Notes: a model not told the origin generated them from the sequence alone. Shown: positions 35,128 through 45,385, counted from the stretch's first letter. The stretch is DNA of 64,000 nucleotides from Lunularia cruciata (GCA_948567375.1 OX419756.1:65610333-65674332); one strand, 5' to 3'. Made by a program: numbers and translations.

Positions 35128-38010
35128 GGGATATGCCTATTGGAGTTGTTTGGTGGGATTAGCACCGGACTAGTTGCGGTATTATAGGCGGGTATACAAG
35201 TATAGAGGTACTTGTATGTAGAGAGAGAAGAGATTGCTAGGCAAGTCTCTCTACATCATGTGGCACACTTGGCCTATTGGTATCCGGAGTTATTACCAAT
35301 GTCAACTGTCAGACGTTACCAGAAGGTCCTACCAGCTGACATTTCCTTATTGGGGGCGCATGACCTAGAGAGACATAGGGCTATTCACTTGGTAGTTTCT
35401 AGATGGCCTTGTTAGGGACATACATGTGCGGGCCGCGGTTTGGGTATTTAGGATCCTCATTTTGGTATGTTTTTGTGGTACCCATATTTTTCATTTTGGA
35501 TGAGTTCTAAAGAAGAAATGCCTTGTTGGAACCAAATTGAAACCAAATGGAAAAAAATGAGTGGAAACGTGTGTGCAAGCACCAAGCTCAAGGGAGTCAA
35601 CTTTGTGTTAAAGGACGAAGGGTTCAGACTAGATTAGACCCAAAGAAACTTACTTTGCGTCAGAGGAGGAAAAAACTTGGATCAAGCGCTGAAGGAGGGC
35701 AGACCCGAAGGAAGAATGAAGGTTACAGTCAGGAATACTGCGGGAGCCATATCTCAGTGACCACAAGTACACATCAAGCGTGCTATATCTTGTTGGAAGC
35801 GTCTTGTTCAAGGCTTTCCATTTCCACCAAAATTGCAAAGTTTAGAGGTCTGTACAAGAAGTTACAAACATTTGAAGTTTTAGGAGTAGATGTATAAAGT
35901 ACTTTGGTGTCTTTGGGTCAATGTGACTTCGGACTTCGTACTTTGGACCTTGGGTTTACATGAATTTGGGTATAAAGACTTTACCTCAAGACAAATATAT
36001 TGTACCCAAAGAAGTCGGACCTTGGAATGCAGTGAAGGTGACTTTGAGAGTTTTGCCCAAGGGATCAGAGGAAGTTAGAGTAGAGAAAGAAGATAGTTAG
36101 GATACCCATGACTTCAATTTCAATTTTGATTGAAGATGGAATATGAATTGAAGGAGAAGTAGCAGTAGTGAATAAATCCAAAGTGCAAAATCAGACAATA
36201 AGTGTCTTTGTGTCAGTTACATGAGTGATTGTGGGTTACAAATTGAAGGTGTAGATAGTGTATTCATACTTTCAATTAAAATTCTTGATGATGACATAGT
36301 AGAATTAGTAAAGTAATTGATAGTAATTAAGCCCAAAGTAAGAGAGATAGGAGTGTATGTGTCTTTGGATTTGACATTTGACACTTTAGAGAAGAGTGGG
36401 TTGGGAGATAGAGATTTAGAAGGATTACTTGTGATAGGAACTGTAGATTAGAGTGGAGAATTAGTAGAATTAGTAGAGGAAATAAGAGTTGTGAAACCTA
36501 AAGATAGAGTAGTAGGAAGTGAAGTTACTTCAGGATTGGGTTTGTAAGCCAAAGAAGAAATAGACATTGGATCAGATTATTAATAGAATTGAGATTTGAA
36601 GAGGTAGATATGAAGAGGTGCATTGTCATTTTGGATCTACAAGTTTGTAGAGTTGTTAAGAAGAGGTACATTAGGAGGATAACTGTTGATTGCTTCACTA
36701 TTTAAGAGTGTCATTTGCAACATTATGTTGTTCAGTGCTCATTATTTTTGAGAAAAGATAAAGCAAAGTGTTGTGAAGCAGTGCTCTTCGCTTGAGCTTG
36801 ATTCCGAGTATCAACTTTGCAATTGTATTTGTGAGTGTGTGGAGAAATTTGAAGTGCAAGTCAATGTGCTTGTTGGATGTAGAATTTTGTAGCCTTGATC
36901 TTCATTCTATGTGTTTAATCCTGAGTGAAGTGCAATCGGAGCAATGCCTTGATAGATCTGAGAGGAATTGTAGTGTTGGTAATATTTTGCATTTGTGAGT
37001 GCAGTGCGAAGTTGATATGAAGCAATTTTGATCGAGGAAGTTGTGCCTTCAGTGGAAAGGTAGAACACAATTCTGAGGCAAAGCCATTTTGTAGTGAAAT
37101 GCCATTTTTGGGAGAGCCTAAATCATCACAATCAATATTGTTTGGAAAGATTTGATGGAATTGTGATTAAGGAGTGTTAATTTGTGACAAGACTATGAGT
37201 CAGTGCTTGCTACTCTCTTCTAGGTGTAGTTTCTACCTGAGAGATTAAAGATGCAACCAAGAAGACCTGCAATTGTTACTATTTGACTTTGTATTTAGAC
37301 ATATCTAACTTGTATCTCTACAGGAACAAACTTTACTTACCTGATTACCACAAAAGTGATATTTGCCGGGTTGTCACAGTTTTAGGAGATGTTACAAAAA
37401 CTACGACATCTCCAAGTTCATCAATCCGTTTCTCCAACTTACCTTTTAGAGAACGTGCCTTTGATGGGTGATTCTTGCACAAGAGTGGTGGTGAGTATAC
37501 ATCAAGTCCATTCTTGGATGGGACCTACTATATTGTTAGATGCAGCCAGAGTGGGATCACGGGCTCATCATCTTTGTCTTTGGTGGAGAAACCTCTTACC
37601 CAGAGTGGTTTCACAACGTGCTTATGATGAGATTCAACAACTTGAGCACATCCTTGTTGATGACATCTTAGATGTTGGGCATCAGTCTCAGAAAGTGGTA
37701 GTGGCTGATGGGTCACCTATGGCAGTGGTGAACCTAGTTGGACAGCCTAGAGCAGTATTTCTTACACTCATGAGTTTCCTAGGCTCTCATGCATTTTGAG
37801 AGGGAGGACTTGGACTTGTTTGGGATTCACAGTTACAATAGTTAGTGGAGCCCAATGTTGATAAGAGAGAGAGCGGGCAATGGGTTTTGATATTGGTATT
37901 ACTGCTGTTCTAACAATGTCAAAGGCATCCAAGTGTCAAGTGTTAGGTCAGGCTATGGACCTGAATTGTTTGACCTTGATTGTGAGCCTTGGCTTGGCAA
38001 AGCAGCGTAG
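35128..38010 (+). pseudogene. C5 cytosine DNA methyltransferase domain in family P
   Basis: About 320 codons when the insertion 35474-37378 is left out. The cofactor-binding motif I is LLELFGGISTGL (35140-35178). YVERE follows (motif II). Motif IV, WPC then a stop then GHT (35404-35424), keeps the catalytic Cys at 35410-35412. Then come ENV (motif VI, 37449-37457), AARVGSRAHHLCLWW (motif VIII), and, after a likely 2-bp frameshift near 37875, MGFDIG and VLGQAMDLNCLT (motifs IX-X). Such enzymes transfer methyl from S-adenosylmethionine to cytosine C5 in DNA. It lies in polyprotein order between protease and RT on the same strand, so it is element-borne. Several TAG stops disable it. Confidence 0.78.
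35474..37378 (+). mobile_element. family T element inside the methyltransferase (1905 bp)
   Basis: Ends tgtggtaccc...gggttgtcaca, with an exact 5-bp target duplication gtttt (35469-35473 and 37379-37383). Removing it restores the methyltransferase frame across motifs IV-VI apart from one TAG. It contains a TATTTAAGAG box near 36700. It also has a decayed piece of the T coiled-coil ORF (36330-36540), so it is either a long solo LTR that includes the end of that ORF or an internally deleted element. Confidence 0.85.
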
Positions 38011-38430
38011 GATGCGCTTGATAGGCATCACCATTTGGACACTTATGAGCCTTGTACCTATCAGATGATTCAGGCACATGCTGGGGGTGATGGACTGAAT
38101 GGACTTGGTATTCTTTGGACACAACCAGTAGATACTAGGGAGGGTGGTCTACTTGGAGTCCATCCAAGTGACCATGAGCTACTTGGATTACATCCTTGGT
38201 CCACTTGGGATGCAGCTAGAGGACGTGTGGAGCTTGCATCCAGAGTGGAGGGAGTTGTTCGTACAGAGGTTGGGACCTCTAGTGGTTGGAAGCATGACAC
38301 TATTGCTCCCAAGGGCCTAGTGTAGCAGCCAGTTAGTACGTCTTCTACTCCTACAATAGTTACAGAGGAAACTTGGGAGCCAAATCTTGGACCCAAGCTT
38401 ATTGGAGAGGAAAGACGGAGGGTTTGGAGG
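38011..38430 (+). pseudogene. family P linker between methyltransferase and RT
   Basis: The stretch after motif X has one readable frame over 38035-38325 with Gly- and Trp-containing segments but no known domain. Toward 38400 the sequence turns into the conserved approach to RT (KTEGLEVLKESHELFCL in the correct frame). Confidence 0.4.
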
Positions 38431-39170
38431 TTCTTAAGGAGTCACACGAGTTGTTTTGCCTTAGGTATGAAGGATTTGGATACTCCAAAGGGACTTGGTA
38501 TACAGATTGAGCTGACTAGCGATACACCAGTTTTACGGCATCCTTATTGCTATAGTGACATGGAGAGGACATTGATTTAGAGCCGTAATAGTGACCTTTT
38601 TGAGGCTGGTTTGGTGGAGATTTCACATGGAGAGTATGCATCAGCGACAGTGATGCCAGCCAAGAAGGATATGCATGGCAACTATACAAATAGGTGGATG
38701 TGTGGAGATTACCATCCTATCAACCAATAGACTAGGGCTGATTGGTATGCCATGCCTATAGCAGAGGAGATTTTTGATGCAATTGGGCATGCAAAGGTCT
38801 TTAGTACTTTGGATCTTTGAGCGGGATATTATCAATTGCCAATCAAGGAGGAGGATAAGTCCAAGACAACATTCTGGGCTATTGACCCTCACGGCAAGGA
38901 TGTGTTATATCAGTGGAGGTTCTTACCATTTGGGTTGAAGAACGCTCCTATTGAGCTCTAGAGGATCATGGATAGGATCCTAGCTGGATTGGATTTTGCT
39001 CAGTGCTATATTGATGACATTTTGGTCTATGGCAATAATGTGGAGGAGCATGAGAGATAGTTGTTGGAGGTGTTTGAGAGGTTGAGATCTCATGGACTCA
39101 AATTACATATTGGGAAGTGTAGGTTCTTCCATGAGCAGGTTGAGTATTTGGGTCAAACTATCTACCCTGG
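38430..39170 (+). pseudogene. family P reverse transcriptase
   Basis: Readable motifs in order: MKDLDTPKGLG, VMPAKKD, WRFLPFGLKNAP, and the catalytic YIDD at 39007-39018, then LLEVFERLRSHGLKLH and KCRFFHEQVEYLG. This is the Ty3/gypsy order. Compared with the minus-strand copy at 63216-63812, several Gln codons there are TAG here. The enzyme copies the element RNA into DNA inside the particle; this copy is dead. Confidence 0.9.
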
Positions 39171-39800
39171 AGGACTTGGTGTTTAGCAAACCAAGGTGGA
39201 GGCTATTGCACGTATTCCTTGGCCTATGGATATGAGCAGAGTGCAAGCATTCCTTGGGTTGGTAAACTTCTATTGCCGTTATGTTAGAGGATTTAGTGCC
39301 ATTTCCAAGGCCTTGATGAAGCTGACCAAGCTTACATAGGAGTGGTGCTGGGGAGATGAGCATGAGAGAGCTTTTGTAGAGCTCAAGGAGAGGTTGACAT
39401 TTGCTCATATTTTGAGGAGACCAATCAGAGGACGACCATTTCAGGTTCATACTGATTGGAGTATGTTGGGGCTTGGAGCGGGGCTCACCCAACATGATGA
39501 TGAGGGGAAGGAGTTTGTGGTGGCCTATGCTAGTTGCTCCAACAATTCAGCGGAAGCAAAGTATAGTTCATATGAGGGAGAGTGCTTGGCAGTAGTTTGG
39601 GTAGTAGCACATTTCCAATGTTACCTATTTGGTAACCCCTTCACTCTCATCACTAATCATCAGCCGCTGAAGTGGTTGATGGAGTCCGACAAGCTTGCAT
39701 GATGTGCTTTAATTTTATAGGAGTATGATTTCACGGTTGTTCACAGACCTGGAGTGGTGAACCGTGATGCAGATGGGTTGAGTAGAAACCCATGTCCTAG
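39170..39800 (+). pseudogene. family P RT connection and RNase H
   Basis: The connection region has VQAFLGLVNFY and RAFVELKERLTFA. The RNase H domain (about 39418-39790) shows FQVHTDWSMLGLGAGL with the first catalytic Asp, YSSYEGECLAVVW with the Glu, and ITNHQPLKWL. The third acidic residue is in the VNRDADGLSRNP tail. RNase H removes the RNA strand during reverse transcription. Confidence 0.88.
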
Positions 39801-40940
39801 CTAGCAGGATCAAACCAGAGTATGTTGGCATGGTGAGATAGATGAGGAGATGGTGCCAGGTTGGCATACATCTGCCTTTTTGTGCATATTTTCTGAGGCT
39901 TTGGTGGTATCTCTCTCAGTGCATACAAGATGAGTTATTGAGGTCACAAATCCAAAGAGTGAAGATATTGGTACAGTTCAGCGAGACATTCATGATGATA
40001 TCTTAGTGATGGACTATCTTTGCACTGGTGTTGTGGGTGGCATATTTGGAGCCAAGGAGAGAGATCATGTCCTTCAGCAAGCCAAAAGGTTCAGATTGGA
40101 GGTAGACACCTTTTGCATATACGGGAGGATGGTAGAGTACGAGTAGTACCACTTCCATCTCAAAGACCACAGTTGGTTTGTCATGCTCATGAGGAGCTAG
40201 GACATTTTGGAGTCAAGCATACATATAGCTTACTCCATAGTCATTATTGGTGGCACGGTATGCAGATTGAGGTACAACAATTTTTTGCCAGATGTGTGGT
40301 TTGTGACCAAGTTAGAGCATCATTCAATGCTCCCACACCACAATTACATCTATTACATATCATGGGATTGGGTTATCATTGCAGTCTGGACTTTGTTGGA
40401 CCTTTACCGCAAACTGTGAGGCATCATCAATATGTTTTGGTGATGGTGGAGCACTTCTCCAAGTAGATTGAGTTGGTGGCACTTTTTTACAAGTCTAGTG
40501 AAGGGATAGCTTACTTGTTCCTAGATCGAGTTCTTAGTCATTTTGGTGCACCAATTGAGGTTTTGACTGATCAAGGTACAGAGTTCTTGGGAGAATTTTA
40601 GGTCTTGTGTGACAAGGCTTTGATTGATCACCATACTACCTCCCGAGATCACCTTGAGGCAGATGGCTTAGTAGAGAGAGTGGTTCGGACAGTGAAGAGA
40701 GGATTGTAAAAGTATGGTTTGCAAAGAGGCCACTTAGGAGATTGGGATCTCTAGTTACCTTGGTTGGCCATGGGCTATTGGTTCAGCTGGCAAGCCTCCT
40801 TAGCATCCTTCTCTCCTTACTTCCTACTCTATGGACGAGATCCAGATTTACCTACCGCCATTGGTCGAGATGCTATTGTAGTTTTGGACTTGGATGACCC
40901 AAATATATGGATGAGCGCATGTTCTTAGTGGGCAGAGATC
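39800..40940 (+). pseudogene. family P integrase
   Basis: The zinc-binding HHCC region reads CHAHEELGHFGVKHTYSLL, then CVVCDQ (40180-40320). The catalytic core has SLDFVGPLPQ (first Asp), VLTDQGTEFLGEF (second Asp) and the HLEADGLVERVV stretch with the Glu. Stops interrupt at K/W and Q positions that are intact in the 61-62 kb copy. Integrase inserts the cDNA in the nucleus; it runs straight into the SH3-like and PHD part. Confidence 0.88.
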
Positions 40941-40949
40941 TTTTGGAGA

Positions 40950-41430
40950 GTGATGCTAATGGCCTTTGAGAACTTGGCAATTGCTCAACATAGAGAAACT
41001 TTACGCTATGCTACCATTCAAGGAGGAGGTTATAGACCCTTGATCCGTCAATTTCATCTAGGAGATTATGTATATCTACAGCAAACAACACCAACAACAC
41101 TTGACTTTTCTACAAGTCGCACTATCTTGAGAGTGGGTGAGGTTTTGCCATCTGGAGTCCTTGTGTTGGAAGGACATGATGGTGTTATTTGGAAGGATCA
41201 TGTGCACAATTGTGCGTCATGCCACCTCCCAAACATTGATGGTACAATAGATCCAAGCTTGGCACTTGTACATGCAAGCTTGAGGTGTATGTTATGTGGC
41301 TCTTTTGGTGGAGCTACTACTATGTTAGTGTGTGCTAGCTGTTTGAGAGGATGGCATATGGCATGTATGACTCCTTCCCTCACGGTGGTTCCTTAGGGAC
41401 AGTGGTTATGTCCTAGATATATTTGAACTA
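40950..41430 (+). pseudogene. family P integrase C-terminal domain fused to a PHD finger
   Basis: The frame is open without a stop from before 40950 to 41393. Residues 1-75 are the integrase tail and SH3-like domain (FHLGDYVYLQQ, ILRVGEVLPSGVLVLEG). Next comes a CASC pair, then a C4HC3 PHD finger: CMLC (41286-41297), CASC (41331-41342), GWHMAC with His 41355 and Cys 41364, then WLCPR with Cys 41409. The eighth ligand is Tyr here but Cys in the copy at 61213. Spacing Cys-x2-Cys-x12-Cys-x2-Cys-x4-His-x2-Cys fits PHD. PHD fingers bind histone H3 tails; in this position it may steer integration. Confidence 0.85.
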
Positions 41431-41595
41431 TAGCTAGTTCATTCTTTATATGGTATAGATTGCAGAAAGGCTACTAATGATGGGGCTCCATAGAACTTGG
41501 CATCTTGATCTTTGCCCTTCATAGGATATACCATATAATTAGAGTAGATGGCTATCTGGAGTTAGAGGGACCTAACCGCCAGCTAGGGGTGCAAT

Positions 41596-42253
41596 TGTGG
41601 CACTTTAGAGTCTATGTATGACTTATGTGTGAGTTGTGCTTCTATAGTGTATGATGTTGATAGTGATGTATGTTGTGTAGTGATGTATATACGCACAACA
41701 ACTATCACGCTATTTTGTAGTGTTGCATCTAGATTGCTCAAACACTAGTGTTGTAGTGATAATAGTTAGAGTTATTTCAGTTGTTTCTCAAAGACTACTT
41801 TCCGACGGTCAGATTTCATGTTTGGGGTACTAAGTTCATGGTGGGGCTCACCGTCACTTTGCACCATTTGCACCATCAAGTGTACTATTAGTAGGACCGT
41901 TGGGGTTCAGACATAGCTCAAGTCTAGGGGGTATACTTTTGAAGTGCAGCTCCAAAGAGCTCACTTCTCTGATGTTGAGCCTTTGAGTTCCTGGCTATGG
42001 TAGATAGAGGCCGACGAGTGTCACCTGGATTCTCTATGCTTAGTGGGTGTGGCTTGACTGTAATCAGTGCCTTGTTGTTGGCAGTTTATAGAGTGACAGA
42101 TCAAGTACTGATCTAAGTTGAGTTGAGTTGAGAGTGGTAAACAATCTGATTACTGTGGCACTTTAGAGTCTATGGATGACTTATGGGTGAGTTGTGCTTC
42201 TATAGTGTATGATAGTGACATTGATGTTTGTTGTGTAGCGATGTATATACGCA
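41596..42253 (+). repeat. family P 3' terminal region with 100 bp direct repeats
   Basis: It starts tgtggcacttt right after a purine-rich tract (agctaggggtgcaat). A 100 bp unit beginning tg and ending ca (41596-41695) recurs at 42154-42253, with 458 bp between. Family P copy 3 has the same 100-457-100 plan. The right neighbour is family T gag-like sequence after tgaaaaattt. Confidence 0.75.
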
Positions 42254-42263
42254 TGAAAAATTT

Positions 42264-43714
42264 CCTATCCAACTCAGTCCATTAAGCTGGATTGCCTCTC
42301 TTCCCTTCATGCTTGAGCCCATCTCTACAATTGCTTGCAGCAATTTTTGCCATGAAACCTAGAAAGCTCAAATTCCAATTCCATGCCAAAAATGTGATAT
42401 AAAGTCTATTCAAGACTTTGATCTATGATCAAGCATGTCTTTCACTCAAGATGAACCTCTGATGGTTATTGTGGTAGCGCACCATGGACTAAGAAAGAAA
42501 AAAACTCAACTCCATCATATTCCTCTAAGATTAACACTCCAAGACTTAAGATATTGCTCACTAGAGAGCTCAATGAGCTAGAAATAGTTGCAAATGAAAG
42601 GATGATGAGTACCTCCTCAACCCTAGTTTATATACTTGTGAAATAGTTATGCACCAAAGTTACTAATTTCTAGAGTAACTCAAGTTACTAGGCTTAAAGT
42701 CAAATAAATTCAAAAAGCTAAAGGACTATCCATACTCATGGGAATTTTCTCCTAAGTATGTGATCTTATTTTGACCCAACCACTAAGTCAAGGATTCCTT
42801 CACATGGCTATCTTTTGACTAAAGAAGAATCCAAAACAAAAAGGCTTGTGGATCCAAGAGTTCTTAACTCTTTCCTCAAAGCCAAACACCTAAGAATAAT
42901 ACCAAGTCAACACACTAGAATCCAGAATAGTGGTGCTCATCTACTTGTAATGAGCACTTCTTTTCAACTTCCTCTAAAGTAAGGTCCACTCTATATCTTA
43001 GCTATGACTAAATTTAGCTAATCTTGACTAATTTAGAACCATCCTTTATCTCTATATAGATAATATCTGTCAAGTACTTGTAATACCAAGCTAAATATCA
43101 TAATACCACACATATGCACAAATGGGTGTTACAGATCCTTGCCACTACATCAAATCAATGAATTGCAAGACCCTTCATGCACTTTGATTGTTTCCCTTTG
43201 GGGCCATTGTGTGCTTCCTCAATCTCAGTCTTTGAAAGATCAACCCCTCCTTGAAACCTGATATTCTAAGTTCTTTGGGAGGCATAGGATGTTGTCGTGA
43301 CATTTCAGAATGCCCGCAATGACGTTTCAATTTATAGTCTTTTGCTGATCTATCATTCTTTAGTTTATCTTCAATTGACACAAAAGTTCTATGTGGCTAG
43401 TTTCTATCACTCTCAATGTCTTCTTGATCCTAAGGTAGTTGCTTTCTTTACATGTACTTTCTTGATTGGCTAAACCCAAGGAAAAGTTATTACAAGTTCT
43501 TTGGATCGGATTGTGCATCTTGCTACAAAGTACTATGTCTTCAACTTTATGCTTCCATCCATCTGACCCAAGTCCTTTTGACTTTGATCTATGGTTGACT
43601 TTGGGTCTATGCTAAACACATAATTCTTCTTGTTTCTTCCCCATTTAGCTTTCCTTTGGCTTTAACAACTCACTTTTTTGTTAAAACTCATTAAAAAAAA
43701 TAATGTGGGTACCA
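42264..43714 (-). mobile_element. family T 5' part: LTR start, leader and gag start (minus)
   Basis: On the minus strand it begins tgtggtaccc at 43714, passes the conserved T leader (ttgggtttagccaatcaag) and reaches the gag-like start (43175-43381), which is then cut by S copy F. The remaining gag piece runs to 42264, where family P is inserted; it continues at 21660 and 18128. The leader follows the LTR start after only a few hundred bases, so most of the LTR seems deleted or the LTR is short in this copy. Confidence 0.55.
42424..43133 (-). repeat. family S solo LTR (copy F)
   Basis: 710 bp in minus orientation, with plus-strand ends tatgatca (canonical tgtgagcc, mutated) and gtgttaca. It is flanked by gatc at 42420-42423 and 43134-43137. 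It interrupts a family T gag-like gene. Confidence 0.88.
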
Positions 43715-43853
43715 CAAGATGCATGCTAGGGAAGCAAAAACCCTTGTAGTAAGATCTAGACCATATACTATGGTGGAGGGTATTCTATTTCACCAAGGAG
43801 TAAATGGTCTACTTTGAAGAGTAACGGGCAAGGAGGAATCTATTCAATTCATG

Positions 43854-44262
43854 AAGGAATTTCATAATGGTTTGGTGTGTGAAGGTCACTCTGTAGGAAA
43901 AGTAACTACATTCAAGTTTCTAGATGCAAGTTACCATTGGAGGATGATTTTCAAGGATTTCCTTGATTATTTGCAAAACTTGTAACATTTGTCAAGTTTT
44001 TGGTAGAAAATCTACCTCCACTTTGCTCCTTAGATCAATTCCATTGCTTCACTATTTAACACAATTTAAAGGAATTTCATAATGGTTTGGTGTGTGAAGG
44101 TCACTCTGTAGGAAAAGTAACTACATTCAAGTTTCTAGATGCAAGTTACCATTGGAGGATGATTTTCAAGGATTTCCTTGATTATTTGCAAAACTTGTAA
44201 CATTTGTCAAGTTTTTGGTAGAAAATCTACCTCCACTTTGCTCCTTAGATCAATTCCATTGC
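43854..44262 (+). repeat. tandem duplication of 194 bp in integrase
   Basis: The block 43854-44047 is repeated at 44069-44262, separated by 21 bp. I found no difference between the two by eye, so the event is recent compared with the age of the element. Confidence 0.9.
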
Positions 44263-44452
44263 TAACACCTTTTGAGAAATAGTGAGTTGAATTTGCAAGT
44301 CCTCCCAATAGAACCTCAAGGACAAATCTATATATTGTGATAAATATTGATTACCTCACCAAATGGGTTGAGTCCTAGACCATTTAAAGACAAGAATGAA
44401 GATGAAGTGGATATATTCCTTTATGAATGGATCATCATTAGGTTTGGTTGCT

Positions 44453-44795
44453 TGTGGTATCCATATCTTTTGTTTTTAACGAGTTTTAAAGAAGAAGTGT
44501 GTTGTTAAAGCCAAAGGAAGGCTAAATAGGGAGAAAACAAGAAGAATCATGTATTTGGCAGACCTAAAGTTGACCTCGGGTCAGAGTTATAAGGACTTAG
44601 GTTGGACAAATGGAAGTATGAAACCAAAGATAGAATACTTTGTATCAAGATGTGCAACCCAATCCAAAGAACCAGTAACAAATTTTCCTTGGGTCTAGCC
44701 AATCAAGAAAGTCCGGGCAAGGAAAGTGACTACCTTGGGATCAAGATGACCTTGAGAGTGACAAGAAATTGACCCACAAAATTGGTGGGTAAACC
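44453..44795 (+). repeat. family T LTR/leader fragment inside integrase
   Basis: Begins tgtggtatccatatc and runs through the T leader (ccttgggtctagccaatcaag) to about aattggtgggtaaacc. The integrase core reads up to its left side and resumes on the right, so it interrupts the gene. No clear target duplication could be fixed. Confidence 0.55.
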
Positions 44796-45385
44796 TTAAA
44801 TTTTGAATAAGATGACTATTGATTATGCATATGATTGGGACATAAATTTACCTACAACTTTGTGGGCATATCAAACCACCAAAAAGATTACCATCAAATA
44901 GAATCTATATTTCTTGACATATGGATTGCATCCCATATTACCAGTTGACTTTGAAGTACTAACATATTGGATCTTTTTTGAGGAATGATTATTGGAGGAA
45001 GAAAGTCAAGATCTTTGGATCCATCAACTGATCTGGTTAGAAGAGAAAAGAGACGATGCAATGCAAACCACAAACAAAGTACAAGATTAGCAAAAAGTTT
45101 GGCATGATAATCAAATAAAGCTTTTTGCTATTCAAGAAGGAGACTTGGTATTAGTATATGACAATTGCCAAATATTTTTCCAGGCAAGCTACACTTAAGG
45201 TGGATGGAGCCATATCTTGCGGTGCACATTTATGAAAATGGCTCTATACAACTTGTAGACCTAAACGGCAATCCCTTTGCCACTTGAGTGAATAGGTGGA
45301 GAGTTAGAAAATATTGGAGTGTGGACTTTTATAAAGAACCCAAAGCTGATGTTTGTGGGGATGCTCACATTTGAAGGAGGGGATA

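Larger units (their letters stand above)
21661..42253 (+). mobile_element. Ty3/gypsy family P, copy 2, near complete, with methyltransferase and PHD finger
   Basis: Order on the plus strand: terminal region (21661-22790), leader, gag (24807-25810 and 31866-32400), protease (33020-33282 and 34661 on), C5 methyltransferase (35128-38010), RT (38430-39170), RNase H (39390-39800), integrase (40020-40940), SH3-like domain plus PHD finger (40950-41430), terminal region (41596-42253). Insertions removed, it is about 9.9 kb. Both flanks are family T gag-like sequence that would be continuous without it. Nested inside are S LTRs at 21790, 23302 and 33283, an M pair at 25811 and a T element at 35474. 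All genes are broken. Confidence 0.8.
43715..45385 (+). pseudogene. family T-associated Ty3/gypsy integrase
   Basis: Plus-strand integrase remains: the zinc-binding region (43760-44000, with MVEGILFHQGVNGLL and MKEFHNGLV), the core start (DYLTKWVES near 44350), and after an LTR fragment the later core and tail (LPTTLWAYQTTKKIT, then WHDNQIKLFAIQEGDLVLVYD). It ends just before a polypurine tract, gaaggagggga, and a tgtggtactc LTR start at 45386. This integrase differs clearly from family P and lacks a PHD finger. Frameshifts and stops abound, and a 194 bp block is duplicated in tandem. Confidence 0.75.

Noticed and set aside
35128-38010. The methyltransferase as a host gene (MET1, CMT or DRM) hit by transposons
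   Set aside because: No host-type N-terminal domains or introns are seen, and it is flanked on the same strand by protease and RT of one element with continuous polyprotein-like linkers.
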